This document shows, piece by piece, positions 12,790-25,268 of a stretch of 64,000 nucleotides of DNA. Each line of letters begins with the position of its first letter. Position 1 is the stretch's first letter. Position numbers and translations under genes: made by a program. Where the stretch lies: the NCBI RefSeq assembly GCF_964656455.1, contig NC_135719.1:78401562-78465561 (forward strand), given 5' to 3'. This stretch comes from Halichoerus grypus. Taxonomy: Eukaryota; Chordata; Mammalia; Carnivora; Phocidae. Under the pieces are notes generated by a model that was given only the letters and a program-made list of their open reading frames with translations, did not search any database and had not been told where the DNA came from.

Positions 12790-12995
12790 ATCTATTAGAA
12801 AAGCATATATTTTGAAGTTAGAGGGAGGATCTGATTCTCGGTCTAGTACTTACAATTTCTGTGGCAAGTTCATTAAATTTTATAATTCTCAGTTTTCTAC
12901 TGAGACTATGTTAATAATATGCTCTATTTTCATCATTGTGAAGAGAAAACATGCAAAGTGCCTCATCCATGGTTAGAACTCAATAAATACTTATT
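12790..12995 (+). repeat. MIR, degraded
   Basis: Features of the ancient tRNA-derived MIR in order: ggtctagtacttacaatttctgtggcaagtt, a middle A/T block, and the end gcaaagtgcctcatccatggttagaactcaataaatact. Family recognised from memory; substantially diverged. Confidence 0.65.
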
Positions 12996-13092
12996 TAGAA
13001 TCTCATTTAGTTTATAAAAAACTGAAAATTACAACATATATGAATGGGATTATATTGGTATGGTTTGTATTTTGATGCATGATTCCAGATGT

Positions 13093-13098
13093 TTTATT
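13093..13098 (-). promoter_or_regulatory. Candidate poly(A) signal of the OR at 13245-14201
   Basis: AATAAA on the minus strand, about 150 bases beyond the stop codon. Plausible by position, but such hexamers are frequent in AT-rich DNA. Confidence 0.35.
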
Positions 13099-13244
13099 GC
13101 ACATATATACTTGTGTAGGGAAGGATTACCATTTCCCAAAAATGTGACTTATGGTTGATACAAAATCAAATACCTCATTATCTTTGGATGATGATGATAA
13201 TGGCAACAATGATGATGATGACTTTGATGATTGTAATGTATCAG

Positions 13245-14201
13245 TTACAAGGTTGATCTGGAACTCACTTGCTTGGTCTTTATTTTTCTTATTGCTTTCC
13301 TCATGTCTTTATTCCTGAATGTGTAGATGATTGGATTTAAAAGGGGAGTGAAAATTGTGTAAAACACAGAGAGGATCTTATCTATGGATACCCTGTTGAA
13401 TGGCCATATATAGATAAAGATGCAGGGTCCAAAGAACAGTACCACCACTGTAATGTGGGCTGAAAGAGTGGACAAAGCCTTGGAAGACCCACTGGACGAG
13501 CGATGCCGGACAGTAATCAGAATGGTGCTATAGGAGATGAACAGGAAGATGAAACAGAACAAAGAAAGTAGTCCACTGAATGCAATGACTAATACTTCCA
13601 AGATGTAAGTGTCAGTACAAGCAAGTCTGATGACCTGAGGCAGATCACAAAAAAAGCTATCCACAACATTGGGGCCACAGAATGGTAAAGTCACTGTGAA
13701 CACCATTTGGCTCATAGTGTGCACAAAACCAGTGGTCCAGGACAGAAGTGCAAGTCCTATGCAAACACGATGGCTCATGATAGTTTTGTAATGGAGGGGT
13801 TTGCATATGGCAATGAATCTATCAACTGCCATGGCTACAAGCAGCATCATCTCACTTCCACCTAAAAGGTGAAGGAGGAACATCTGGGCCATGCAGCCTT
13901 CATAGGAGATAGCCTTATTTTCACTAATTAGGGCACAGATCATTTTAGGAGTAGCAAAGGAGGCCAGGGACATATCAATAAAGGAAAGGTTGGCCAGTAA
14001 GAAGTACATGGGAGAGTGTAAGTGAGGGTCCAGTTTTACTACCAAGATAATAATGAGGTTACCTAGTATAATGGCTATGTAGATAATGGAAAAAAACAAG
14101 AAAAAGCAAATCTGTAACTCACGAAAATCTGTGAGGCCCAGCAAAATAAACTCAGACACCATGGAGTGATTTTGTTTCTCCATTTGTTTGGGTGTTGGCA
14201 T
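13245..14201 (-). CDS. Olfactory receptor, family 4 subfamily K-like, intact
   Basis: Odorant-sensing seven-helix GPCR of the olfactory neuron surface, expected to couple to Golf. 318 residues, uninterrupted, normal OR length. Seen in order: glycosylation sequon NHS (11-13), GN in helix 1 (47-48), PMYFLL (64-69) entering helix 2, extracellular C103 and C185 for the conserved disulfide, MAVDRFIAIC (124-133) at the end of helix 3, SY in helix 5 (223-224), KALSTLSAH (241-249) at helix 6, and PLLNPIIY (286-293) in helix 7. The helix 3 motif is DRF instead of DRY, and MAV replaces the usual MAY. Two ATGs are possible: residue 1 or residue 7 (MEKQNHS), the latter matching relatives better. A splice acceptor lies just upstream (14209-14210). 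It belongs to OR4K by overall similarity, but I cannot match it to one human gene, so no symbol is given. Confidence 0.93.
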   Translation of the reverse strand: MPTPKQMEKQNHSMVSEFILLGLTDFRELQICFFLFFSIIYIAIILGNLIIILVVKLDPHLHSPMYFLLANLSFIDMSLASFATPKMICALISENKAISYEGCMAQMFLLHLLGGSEMMLLVAMAVDRFIAICKPLHYKTIMSHRVCIGLALLSWTTGFVHTMSQMVFTVTLPFCGPNVVDSFFCDLPQVIRLACTDTYILEVLVIAFSGLLSLFCFIFLFISYSTILITVRHRSSSGSSKALSTLSAHITVVVLFFGPCIFIYIWPFNRVSIDKILSVFYTIFTPLLNPIIYTFRNKDMRKAIRKIKTKQVSSRSTL

Positions 14202-14226
14202 ATGTTACCTAAAACAAAATCAAAAT
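14202..14226 (-). promoter_or_regulatory. Candidate 3' splice site before the OR coding exon
   Basis: On the minus strand a T-rich tract ends in TTTTAG, followed by GTAACAT and the ATG. The AG is at 14209-14210. The same AG|GTAAC arrangement occurs upstream of the OR at 60478-61452. Fits the OR pattern of a spliced non-coding 5' exon; not proven. Confidence 0.5.
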
Positions 14227-15709
14227 AGATTAAAATCTATGAATTAAAGTTGAGAGATGAAATACATATACACTTAACTTTGCTCCCTAAAATCCACTGA
14301 AATGTGCAAAAAGAATCAAAAGTGTTGAACAACATTGAATCCAAAAATTTTTGAAAAAAAGAATAGACAAAATTTCTTAGCAAAGCTTATGAGGAATTTC
14401 TGCCATAAACTAAGACATTTGAAGACAATTATAGTCGGCACTACTTAACTCATATCTGCACTAATCTTGAGAAAAGTATCTGAGTTGGTGAAAGAATTTA
14501 GAAGTTCTTTGCCACCATTTTCGAGGATAAGGTATAGATTTATTGTTAGTCCATGGGCAAAGAAGAGGACCCTTCCATTTTGAAATCTATTTCTACAGTG
14601 CGTATCAGTGAAGGAGAGGCCAAAGTGGTTTTCTAACTGAAAAGTAGGACCAAGAGAAATGAAATTAAGATGGAATATAGAACATGGAGAATCTAGGAGT
14701 CAGTTCTGTAGTGGCTGCTGAAAGTCAGATGAGCAGCGATAATAAACACTATGAGTTTTGAGACACTTGAATATATGGTTGGCCAAATTGAAACGGCTTC
14801 TCAACTTCTTTTTCCATAAGGTGGAAGAAAGCCTCAGATGTTTGGGTCTTCTCCCATGGGCTCTGACTTTACTTCCATGCTTATGAATTTAGTAGATAGG
14901 AAGGTACAGTACTCAGGTATGGCATAAATGGATGCTTGCTGCTGGCTTCCTACTGCCTCACTTAAGTTAGTTTCTTTGTCAGGTGGCTGAACATCCTAGT
15001 GGATTTGGTATAACATCCATATCATTTGTAAGAGAGTATAATTATAGAGTTTTGATAAACAAAGGAGGATCTATAGGGAACGCATCTATGTGCTTCTAGA
15101 TGACTAAGGCATACCCATGTAGAATGACATCCATTTAAGCATGAATGATGCCAGCCAGAAATTTTGATGCAAAGTATCAAGGAAGATATCATAGATATCC
15201 ACGAAGAGATAGTAGTAACAGAACAAATTTTTTGAGACTTAAAAAAAAAATGTGACATCTGAAAAAAATGAAAAAATTGGAAAAAAAACACAGAAGAGTT
15301 TATATCTGACTGAAGACCTCATTCATAGAAACAGATACAACGTAGTTTTAAAATATTTTGAAATGTTTTCAGAATTTGGAGAATATAAGAATAAAATAAT
15401 TGAAATATTCATACTATTATTTAGAATTAATAAATATTTTTATTATCCATCATTTGCACAATTTTAAATGAAATAAAAACTACTGGCATAGGAAAATTTC
15501 ACTTATCTTACTATTTTGTGTGTGGCTTATAAAAAATGAATAAATGATACCCTATCATAACAAAATTCTGAGAAAAAATTTTATTTTTACTGAGGAATTG
15601 CTATTATAAAAATGGTGCACCCATCAGTTTGTTTTCTGTATTTATAGGTCGGATTCTGCTTTTTGTTTCTTTATTCATTTGTTTTGTTTTTTAGACTCCA
15701 CACATAGAA
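14227..15709. other. Intergenic, nothing recognised
   Basis: Upstream of the OR at 13245-14201. Untranslated exon(s) and the promoter of that gene should lie to this side, but I cannot place them. No clear repeat. Confidence 0.4.
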
Positions 15710-15990
15710 CACACTGATGGTTGCCAGAGGGGAGAGGGGTGGAAGGATGAGCAAAATGGGTGAAGGGGAGTGGGAGACACAAGATTCTAGTTATGGAATG
15801 AATAAGTCATGGGGGAATTAAAGGTACAATACAGGGCCTGTAGTCAATGGTACTGTAATAGGGTTGAATGGTGACAGATGCTAGCTACACTTGAGGTGAG
15901 CATAGCATGACATATAGATTTGTGGAATCACTGTGTTGAATATCTGAAACTAATACACTATTGTGTGTCAAGTTACTCCAGTTTTTAAAA
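15710..15990 (+). repeat. Old L1 3' end
   Basis: L1 3' UTR end: ctgatggttgccagaggggagagg, gaatgaataagtcatggggga, tgttgaatatctgaaactaat. 5'-truncated and diverged. Confidence 0.7.
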
Positions 15991-16179
15991 AATGGTGCAT
16001 TTAATGTATAGCTACATGTTTATTTACATGTGAAAGAATTTTTGAAGATTATATAACTAGAAGTAGAATTACTAAGTCATTTTCAACTAACCTAATAATG
16101 TCAAATTCTCAACAAAGGGTTATACAAATTTACACAACCACTTCCTTACAAATCTTGGTGTTTTGTTAGCTCTCAGTCT

Positions 16180-16960
16180 AACCACTATTATTGTAGGAAT
16201 GCAAAAATGGTTCAATATTAGGAAATCTCTAATTAATGATTTAAATATATAGGTAAACAACATAATAATTTAAATATGACATCAAAATAGACATCTAATA
16301 AATGAAGAGATATATTAGGTTCATGAATTGTGAATATGTCAGTTTTCTTTAAATTAATGTACATATTAAACATACTCCCTATGTGAATCCAAGGTGACTT
16401 TTGGAAATCAAGTTTATTCTGAAATGTATATCAAAAGGCAAAAGGCCAAGATGGGGAAGGCAATTTTGAAGAACAAAGCTAGAGGATTTATACTATATCA
16501 AGACCTCCTATAAAGCTATATAACAGAGTTTGATATTGGCTCAAGAACCTAAAAATAAACCAATTTGAAAATATCAGAAAAGCTCTACTTGATGATGACA
16601 GCAACAAATAACAGTAAAACATGTTTGTCAAATAAATATAGTCAAAGTGCTCTTGGTACTATTATCTTTAATAACCAAAAATTGGAAAGCTCCTCCAAAG
16701 TCTGTCATTAATGAAATGATTTAGAATGGAAACTTATATGTGCTCATATGGAGATATTTTTAAGATGTATTATTAAATTTTAAAATGTCGTTATATTTTA
16801 AAGAGATTATTATAACATTTTATGGAAAATTATGTACCCACAAATCTCAGAGAAACATAGATTCATTAATGTATCAAGAGTGCTTACCTCTGGGTATATT
16901 AGCTTATGGGGGTTAATGCAGATTCCAATTTTTATAAGTCAAGTTCTGTAAAATTTAATA
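16180..16960 (+). repeat. Ancient L1, ORF2 to 3' region, badly degraded
   Basis: Recognisable fragments of an old forward L1: atgcaaaaatggttcaatattagg near the left, the atcaaaaggcaaaaggccaag stretch, then taataaccaaaaattggaaag near the 3' side. No open frame remains. Confidence 0.55.
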
Positions 16961-17361
16961 AAGTTGAATTAGATTCTAGCCCTGGATAAATGCTCCCCAA
17001 AATGTAGTTGGTATTTAGGGACTTCAAATCAGAAAATCATTTATGTTACATATAGCTGTAAGAAACTTACAAAATAATTGTAACTTGTAGCTTATGCTGG
17101 TTTATCATCTACTTCCTAAAACATTTATAGTTGCAGCAGCACTAAAGGTGATACTATGGATTTGGCGATATTATCTATTACAGATAGCCAGGATTGGAAA
17201 TACATTCTATGTCATATATCCACTTGTGACAAAGCAACTCACTAAAAAAGGCGAGAAGATACCTTCTGCCCTTTTTTCCCACCAGCCCTTCCAAAGTGTC
17301 CTCTGAGAATTTCCAGGACAATTCTTGAAAACAACAATGAGTGAAACAAATCTTTTGATTT

Positions 17362-17566
17362 GATTTTATTTTTTTTTAAAGATTTTATTTATTTACTTGA
17401 CAGAGAGAGAGACAGTGAGAGAGGGAACACAAGCAGGGGGAGTGGGAGAGGGAGGAGCAGGCTTCCTGCAGAGCAGGGAGCCGAATGAGGGGCTCCATCC
17501 CAGGACCCTGGGATCATGACCTGAGGGGAAGGCAGATGCTTAATGACTGAGCCACCCAGGCATCCC
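17362..17566 (-). repeat. Can-SINE (SINEC), reverse, perfect TSD
   Basis: Reverse copy from poly-T and aagattttatttatttacttgac to the head ...gagccacccaggcatccc. Duplication aaatcttttgattt identical at 17348-17361 and 17567-17580. Confidence 0.96.
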
Positions 17567-17581
17567 AAATCTTTTGATTTT

Positions 17582-18108
17582 AAAATGTGTTAGAAAGCTA
17601 GAGTAATGAAATGATTGATACTTTACCTTCCTAAGAATAGAATAATGAAGAGTTGTAAGAAACCTGAGACTTTAGTAGAAGAGTCCTATATTAAAAATAC
17701 ACTGTTTAGGAAAAAGTTGCGGTTACTTGGGAATAAATAGGCTGGTAAACTACACAGTCTTAAATAAAAATGAATTCAAATACTTTAAATATATGAATAA
17801 TAGTTCAAGCAATAAAGGATAGAGAGAAATATATAAGTGAATAACATGCTTTGTTGTATTTTATAATATTGGCTTAGGATCATGACAAAGGCAGAAACCA
17901 CAGAAATTAAGGTTAATAGATTTTATTAAGTGAAGATGAGCAAGCTCCCTATTACCTCAAAAACATATTCAAAATTCTAAAAGGCAAAGCTGAACTAGAG
18001 AAAAGTAGCCAAATATATATGTCCTTAATATCAAATTCTTATAAGTTGATATGGAAAATTTCAAGAGCCCTATATAAAAATAAGCCAAGGTAAAATACAA
18101 AATGTTTA
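17582..18108. other. Intergenic, nothing recognised
   Basis: Short AT-rich stretch between two SINEs; no gene or repeat assigned. Confidence 0.4.
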
Positions 18109-18124
18109 AGAAAATATATAAATA

Positions 18125-18320
18125 GGGCGCCTGGGTGGCTCAGTTGGTTAAGCGACTGCCTTCGGCTCAGGTCATGATCCCGGAATCCCGGGATTGAGTC
18201 CCACATCGGGCTCCCTGCTCGGTGGGGAGTCTGCTTCTCCCTCTAACCCTACCCCCTCTTGCGCTCTCTCTCTCACTCTCTCTCTCTCTCAAATAAATAA
18301 ATAAAATCTTTAAAAAAAAA
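18125..18320 (+). repeat. Can-SINE (SINEC), full length, young-looking
   Basis: Nearly intact head (GGGCGCCTGGGTGGCTCAG, TTAAGCGACTGCCTTCGGCT), CT-rich block, and AAATAAATAAATAAAATCTT tail. The 16-bp duplication agaaaatatataaata is identical at 18109-18124 and 18321-18336. Among the best-preserved copies in the window. Confidence 0.97.
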
Positions 18321-18336
18321 AGAAAATATATAAATA

Positions 18337-18874
18337 ATAGTTGAATATATGAAAAAGAGAATTTGATTTCAGTAAAATATACGTCGAGGTCACAGACATC
18401 AAAGTGTTTTAGTGCTTTACTTTGGGTGGTATAATTATATATCTGGTATGTATTTTTCTATATTTCTTGATTATCACAAATATTATGTATTAAACATGTT
18501 CTATATTTGAAATTGGAAATTTTTTAAGTAAATAATTTATTTAATGAAATTGAAACATAGAAAATTCTTTAACTTTTCTTCTCCATACCTTATTCTTGCT
18601 TTGGGAGTTGTGACTCTCAGTCACTGAGACTCAGGAGTTTTTCACTTGCCCCCACTTTCTTCCATGTTCCTTTTGTGTGTCCCCATTCTAATGAAGGAGA
18701 ACTCCCTTTTATTTTGAAACTGCAGAAAACAACATGAGGAATTTGTCAGTTAATGACCCTGGGAAAACCTTGCGTCTTATAAATGAATTCCCTCAGCAAT
18801 TAAAAGCCATACATTTGGTAAGATAGATTATTCAGAATCTCTCATTAGTATGTAGCTTTTCCCCATAAAAACGA
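18337..18874. other. Intergenic, nothing recognised
   Basis: AT-rich, no gene and no assigned repeat. Confidence 0.4.
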
Positions 18875-19117
18875 GACAAAAAACTGAATGGGAAGAAATC
18901 ACAGAGGGAGACAAACCATGAGAGACTCTGGACTCCCGGAAACAAACTGAAGGTTACAGTAAGGGAGGGGGGTGAGGGGATGGGATATTAACTGGGTATT
19001 AAGGAAGGCAGGTGTTGCGATGAGCACTGGGTGTTATACACAACTAATGAATCGTTGAACACTACATTAAAAACTAATGCTGTACTATATGTTGGCTAAT
19101 TGAACATTAAAAAAAAA
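18875..19117 (+). repeat. Carnivoran L1 3' end, truncated
   Basis: Forward copy of the 3' UTR of the type carried by the full-length element at 38643-45702: agggagacaaaccatgagag, ggatgggatattaactgggt, gatgagcactgggtgttatac, then an A-rich tail. No clear flanking duplication. Confidence 0.85.
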
Positions 19118-19779
19118 GAGACAGAAAGAAGGCATTATCAACCAAATAATATAACCATGTTTCTATGAGCAGACACAGACATACAAACTGAGTGTCTCTT
19201 TAAAATGTGGAAAACTTTGAATTTTCCAAAGTCCAAAATAAGATGAATTTAGAAACATGAGATAAATAGAAAACTTGTTATAAAACTTTGATGGTCACAA
19301 AAATCTCTTTCATTAATCCTATCATCTGAATAAAGGTGCAGAGAAGAGTACCATTTAATGAAAATAACTAGTTCCTAAGAGTCACATCTCTCTGATACCT
19401 TTCTAATTTTCCTCTATAATTAGTTCCTTTCAGATTTGTAAACTCTGTTGGTACTGTATTGTGCCAGAGTACTTCATGGTTAAAATGAAAGCAAATTGCC
19501 ATTCTTTATTTGATCTCTTCCTTGTTAAGCAATAGCTGATTAATTTATTCTTTCTCACATTGGACTGCCTGTGTTTATGAAGTCAACAAATGGCCTATGG
19601 CCTATATAACTAACTACTTTGTCTAATTATGCCATTATTTCAGTGAACAGCTTGGTCAACAATATCTAAAACTACTTTATTTTTGTCATCTCTGAATTGA
19701 TTACTTCACCCGTTGATTACTTCATACATTTGTAGCTCAGACACTTAAGGAAATAACATATTTATTAATGGGGTTCATG
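19118..19779. other. Intergenic, nothing recognised
   Basis: No gene or clear repeat. Confidence 0.4.
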
Positions 19780-20140
19780 TATTATTTCCAGAGCTGCTAT
19801 AGTCATTCTTGTGTATTTCCTATGGGCATAATTACTCATTTGTCTTAGATATACTTTGGAGTAGGATTACTGGATCACGGGGTAGGCATGTCTTTTAGAA
19901 AGTGCCAAAGAGTTGCAAAGTGGTTGTACTGATTTACACTTCCACCCTCAGTGTAAAGAGTTCCGGTTGTTCTACATCTTTACAAGACTTTGGTATTCTG
20001 AAGCCTTTTTAATTTTAGCAATTTTTTAAGATACATTGGAATCCTCATTGTGGCTTAATTATTATTTCCCTGATTATTCATGGTGTAGAATATTTTTTCA
20101 TATGGTTATTAACTTTTTTAATATTTCCTGTTGTGAAGTA
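19780..20140 (-). repeat. Ancient L1 3' region, reverse
   Basis: Reverse of the old L1 3' segment: aggattactggatcacgggg, ttacacttccaccctcagtg, cctcattgtggcttaattatt, ccctgattattcatggtgtag. Heavily diverged. Confidence 0.65.
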
Positions 20141-20189
20141 TCTACTTACCTCTTTGTGTCCAAAGCTTACGAGTACTTGCCAAGAGAGA

Positions 20190-20415
20190 GGGGCAAACCA
20201 AGAAACACTCTTCACCATAGAGAACAAACTGATAGTCACCAGAGGAGAGGTGGGTGGGGGGATGGGTGAAATAGATGATGGGTATGAAGGAGTGCACTTG
20301 TTGTGATGAGCAATAGGTGTTATATGGAAGTGTTGAATCACTATATTGTACACCTGAAACTAGTATTACACTGTATATTAACTAATTGGAATTTAAATAA
20401 AAACTTAAAGAAAAT
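20190..20415 (+). repeat. L1 3' end, carnivoran type
   Basis: Forward 3' UTR end: aactgatagtcaccagaggag, aggtgggtggggggatgggtg, tgatgagcaataggtgttata, tgtacacctgaaactagta, tttaaataaaaacttaaag. Lies just right of a reverse older L1 piece. Confidence 0.85.
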
Positions 20416-20522
20416 TAAAAATTGACTTATACCAGAGAAGACATTTCAAATACATATTTCCAACAATGTTCTTATTTTGAAAATATACAAAAAATGCAAT
20501 AATGTAATATTCATAGTGTATG

Positions 20523-20722
20523 GTAGGGTTTCTCAATATTGACATTATTGACATTTTAGGCTCGAGGATTCTCTTTTGTGGGAGACTGCCTTGAGCACTG
20601 TATGATATTTAGGTGCATTCCTAGCCTCTATCCATTACATGCCAGTAGTAGTTCCCACATGGGACACCCCAAAATATCCCCAGATATTACCTAATCCCCC
20701 TTGGTTGAGAACCACTGATATA
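20523..20722 (-). mobile_element. MER5A-like hAT-Charlie MITE
   Basis: Short non-autonomous DNA transposon with terminal repeats of the CAGTGGTTCTCAAC type: right end gttgagaaccactg, left end tagggtttctcaat. The interior (ttgacattttaggct, cattcctagcctctatccatt, atgccagtagtag) matches MER5A as I recall it. Ancient and immobile. Confidence 0.8.
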
Positions 20723-20849
20723 TCCCATTTGAGTAATAATAAATACAAACATAAATATATAAATATTAAATATAAAAATTTAAATGTAAAATTTTAAATA
20801 TAAAGTATTAATAAAAATTGCAAGAAGAGTTAAGATAACCAAGAGAAAA

Positions 20850-21600
20850 AAATAACCAAGAAAACCATATTCAAAAATACTTAGATGATGGAATTTTAAA
20901 GATTCTAAAAACAGGTTTTTTTAAATGATCAGGAAATTATAGGAAAACATAAACATGCGAGAAAAAACAAAAGATATTAAAAAAAGAGTCAAATGGAATT
21001 TTTAGGGCTGTAAAATACAATATAGAAACTGAGAAATTCCATTTCAAAGACAAAAGAATATCAACAACAAAAAATCCCCAGATAGAAAATAGAAACCATT
21101 TAAGCTAAAGCTAAAGCAAAAGCCAAAAAAAATTGTGGAACATATTAACAGAACCTCAGTGACCTATAAAAAATATCAAATGATCTAACACATCTGGTAC
21201 TGGATTCAGGGATGACAGAAAAAATATTTGAAGAAATAATGTTTTAAAAAATTCTAATGAAAAGTACAAATTCACAGACCAAAATTAGGTTTGAATGCAT
21301 CAGGAAAAAAGAAAGAAAATCACTTCAAGACATACAATAAATGCTGAAAATGAGCAGTTTATAAAATCTTAAAATCTGTTAGAGGAAAAAGGATACATTA
21401 TAAACAGAAGAACAAGAAATTAACAATTCTAGAATTTTTTTCAGAAACTATGCACACTATCTATAAAATATGAAAAGAAAAAAACCCTCTCAAAGTAGAA
21501 TTCTATACCAAAATTATCTTCTTGAACTTTAAGGTGAAATAAAGACATTTTGAGCAAATAAAAGATTAAATATTTCATGGCCATCAGAAATGTCAAATGA
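20850..21600 (+). repeat. Ancient L1 ORF1 region
   Basis: Degraded coding region recognisable by ggaacatattaacagaacctc, agtgacctataaaaaatatc, gaagaaataatgttttaaa, gtagaattctatacc and ggtgaaataaagacattttga, in the order of an L1 ORF1. All frames are broken. Subfamily undetermined. Confidence 0.6.
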
Positions 21601-22189
21601 AGCTGTAATGACAATTTATTACATTTATAATATGTTCAAATAAAAGTATGACATGACAATATAGTACAGAGATAAGAGGGTAGAGAACTTCAGTATGTTA
21701 TATGTGAAATGGTATAATACTATAAAGGTACTAGAAAGTGATAATTTAAGTAAAGTAAATTTAAATAAAGTAAATTTAAGGCAAGTAAATTGGCTGTAAG
21801 TAACTGGAAAATAAAACCACTCTCATTTAGTCATGCACACATTTATGGGAACTTAGAGGAAGATTAAAACAAGTCATGTAGAAACCACCCAATAAAGATG
21901 TAGTACTAAGGCAGGAGTTTGGAATGCTAAGGTTTTTGTCAGATGCTTTAGGGATTCCTGAACCAGCTATTGGGGATAAAGAAATAAAATGACATGGAAA
22001 CATCCAAACAGAGAAAGGGTGGGCATACTTCTCTCTGACCCACTAAAGACATTAGTCTGACCACTGTGAATTTAGTGTCCATAGGGAGAAATCATCTCAC
22101 GATGATATTAAGCAGATTTCTCTGAAGACAAGGGCCTGCACAGAAGCAGCAAATGGATTTTACTGGACTTCTTCCAGGAGCCCCAGTGG

Positions 22190-22670
22190 TCTAAAAATGG
22201 GAATTCAATGGAACTGACACCTATTCAGCGCTAGGATTTGCTAATCCTCTTGTTAGCAAGCCTTCTTGCTCAACTCTAGACCTCAACAGTTATCTCTTGT
22301 TGCGCTACCTTGAGGCATTGACAGTGACTGAAATATTCCAACCTCCAGACCAAAAAAGCCCTATCTCATAGCAATGGGATGCCCAGAAGACCACTCCCCA
22401 CAGGTCCTCTTCCCTGGCATGATCAGGGGCCAAACACATACCGACCTGCACCCGTGATCACACAATCCTTGCCTGCTGTCTTGCAGGTACTCCCCTAAAC
22501 CTCTCCTAGAAAACTCTAGGTGTCCATCTTGCAGGCAGAGAGGTCTATTGTAAGGCTTGAGCTTGCCACCTCACCCGCTACAGGCACCCGAACTAAATTT
22601 TTCCTTCTTTTCCAAACCCTTGTCTCTTGAGTTTTTGGCTTCTCTTGCCATGAGTTTATTCGGGTTTGTT
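22190..22670. repeat. Possible ancient LTR-like sequence
   Basis: A GC-richer island in AT-rich DNA. Around 22560-22640 is a stretch with the feel of a retroviral LTR (aactaaatttttccttc, then a tct-rich block and tcttgagtttttggcttctc). I see no confirmed terminal TG...CA, target duplication or internal region. Could be a solitary LTR or unrelated. Confidence 0.25.
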
Positions 22671-22989
22671 TGGCAAGTGTTGGCAAACCCAGCCAGGAGC
22701 TATGCTCTCAATTTGTGCAGCCCCCTCAAGGTGCTCTGGGACAGCGCAGTTGGCCCCAGCAGCATTCCAGTGCTCACCCACTCATTTCGTGAGTTAAGGG
22801 CTCTGATACATGGTTCCATAATAGTCTTACAGAAGCAGCCACCAAGAATACAATGGAAGGTTTATAATATTGGAGAATCTATCAGTGTATTTCATGTGGA
22901 GCAGTTCCTCTGATAAGAAAGGCACTTGACTGTTACTAATCAACAAAAAGGACCCAAGAAACATTAGATTACAAGGCTATATCACATTT

Positions 22990-23228
22990 CTTTTTTATTT
23001 TTTTAAGATTTTATTTATCTACTGAGAGAAAGTGAGAGAGAGAGAGAGAGAGATTGCGAGTTGGGGGAGGGTCAGAGGGAGAGAGAGAGAACCTCAATCT
23101 GACTTCTGCTCTGAGTGTGGAGCCAGTCGGCAGGGCTCGATCCCACTATCCGAGACCATGACTGGAGCCAGAATCAAGAGGGAAAATCAACAGTCAGCCC
23201 TCAACGACTGAGCCACCCAGGCACTCCT
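22990..23228 (-). repeat. Can-SINE, older, reverse
   Basis: Reverse copy with an expanded GA-rich block (gagagagagagagag) and a diverged head (gactgagccacccaggcactcct). The flanking duplication is short (tatcac). Confidence 0.88.
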
Positions 23229-24531
23229 GTATCACTTGTCCTATCACTCTTGGAGCAGTGGTCTCAATGAAAATGGAAACAGGCAATTCAAAGTTACTTC
23301 AAACAGGAGTGGAGAGGCATGAAGGTCTGGCTGGTTGTATTGGGTAAATGTATTTTTCAATTGGATATGGAAGAGAGACAAGGGGATACTCCACAGGAAA
23401 CATTTCCTATAACTGGAGGTGGGAGTAAGGAAATGGTGGGACTACAATTCCCCAGCTTTCTATCGTTATATCTTCTGTTTTGATAGCCCAGTTATGCTTA
23501 CAATAGTGCCAGGCCTAAGATTAGTATACAGTAAATGGTAGGTATATGTTTATGATTGATCCTTTTTTAATATTCTTTGAGTAAGTTTTCATATTAGAAC
23601 ACTCCAGACCTGATAGTGGTTTTATATTTCCTTGATAAAACATATCAATTTTGGTTAAGTATGCAGTGCCAGAAAAAGTTTTCTCTGTTGTAACTCAGGG
23701 AAAACAACATGGCATCTTTAATAATTCCCATTGGTATTTGATCATCAGTTGGGTATTGTTAGGTCTCAAAATACATCATTTCTTTATCACCACTCTCTCA
23801 ATATATATGACTCTTTTTAGAGAAAATATTCATATTTGTCCTTATTTTAGGGAAATACCATTATTTTTGGAAAGAGAAGCTCTCTAGGTTTCAATGTGTC
23901 TGACTCAAGTAATGTTCTGAAACACTGTAGAACTGGTAAGTCATAGGGGAAGCTTTAACATACATTAAAACAATATAGAACCATTTCTAGATATTGGCTT
24001 TTAATCCCGTTGTTCAGAGGTAGAATCAAATGTTGAAAGTCCTTTGGGAGCTAAACACTATGACAACATCAGAGAGTTCTAGAAGGCATTATCATTCTAG
24101 TTGTCATACAGACACACAGCATAGTCTCATTATAAGTGTGACAACATGGGGCAAATTAAATAATTGAGTACACTTGGATACACTTCAAGTGATTTTATTG
24201 TCCATCTGCTAAAGAGTTTCCATGTCAAACTTCATGATGTCAATATCATTACCAATAAACATTTGAGAACATTTCCAATCCATGTCAAACAGTGCCTCCT
24301 CAGGAAGTAAGTGGCTGAATGAAATTTTGCATTTGTTTTCAAAGAAATGTTATTCCTTGTGCTTATAAACCTACTAGACCTAATACTTCAATTTATCCTG
24401 TTCTGGTCAAGAAGCAGACAAATAAAAGTCAACTGTAAAAGTAAATTGACTAGTATCATGTGGACAAGAACATGACTTTTGGCAAATCTGACCTAAGCCG
24501 TAATTGCTTTTATTTCATGTTCTTCTGTTTT
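23229..24531. other. Intergenic, nothing recognised
   Basis: About 1.3 kb without a supportable gene or repeat family. Confidence 0.4.
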
Positions 24532-24548
24532 AAGATTACAAGTACTTT

Positions 24549-24781
24549 TATTTTTTTTATTTTTTATTTTTTTAAAAAATACATATTTTTTTAAAGATTT
24601 TATTTATTTATTTGAGACAGAATGCGAGAGAGAGAGAGAGCACATGAGGGGGGGAGGGTCAGAGGGAGAAGCAGTCTCCCCGCTGAGCAGGGAGCCCGAT
24701 GCGGGACTCAATCCAGGGACTCCAGGATCATGACCTGAGCCGAAAGCAGTCGCCCAACCAACTGAGCCACCCAGGTGCCCC
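24549..24781 (-). repeat. Can-SINE (SINEC), reverse, perfect 17-bp TSD
   Basis: Long poly-T/A-rich tail side, then head ...gagccacccaggtgcccc. The duplication aagattacaagtacttt is identical at 24532-24548 and 24782-24798. Confidence 0.97.
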
Positions 24782-25182
24782 AAGATTACAAGTACTTTAA
24801 AAAAAAACACATTTTAATAGAATAAATCATTCCTATATTCTCAAATAATTGGACAGACTGCTCTCTGTAGATCAGGCAACTAGTAGATCAATCACAGTAT
24901 GTCTTTTCTCTTCATAATTTGATGCATATGATCTCCTGTGAGTAAATTTCTACTTCTAATTCTCAGTTTAACTGAGTCTATAATTAGAATTAAAATGTTG
25001 ATTTCAAAGTTTATATATCTTTCTCCTCAGCCATTTTAGAATAGCCAGAAAATTGTTCATAGTAAGAAGAAAGCTAAGGAACTTTGCTTCTGTGGGAAAG
25101 GATGATGCTGGTCAGATAATCAAAATGATTGCTTTGAAAACATAAATTTTTTCTCTTTTCTCTCTTGCCCCTTCCTTATCTG

Positions 25183-25268
25183 AGAGTCTGTTTATCCCTC
25201 TCCCTCTGCCCCTCCCCCCGATTCATGCTCTCTCTCTCAAATAAATAAATAAAATCTTTAAAAAAAAA
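25183..25268 (+). repeat. Can-SINE tail only (5'-truncated)
   Basis: Only the CT-rich block and tail remain: gagtctgtttatccctctcc to aaataaataaataaaatc and poly-A. The tRNA-like head is absent. Confidence 0.85.

Noticed and set aside
22557..22913. 118-codon open frame
   Set aside because: No protein family motif, and it overlaps a possible old LTR-like sequence; chance opening is more likely than a gene.
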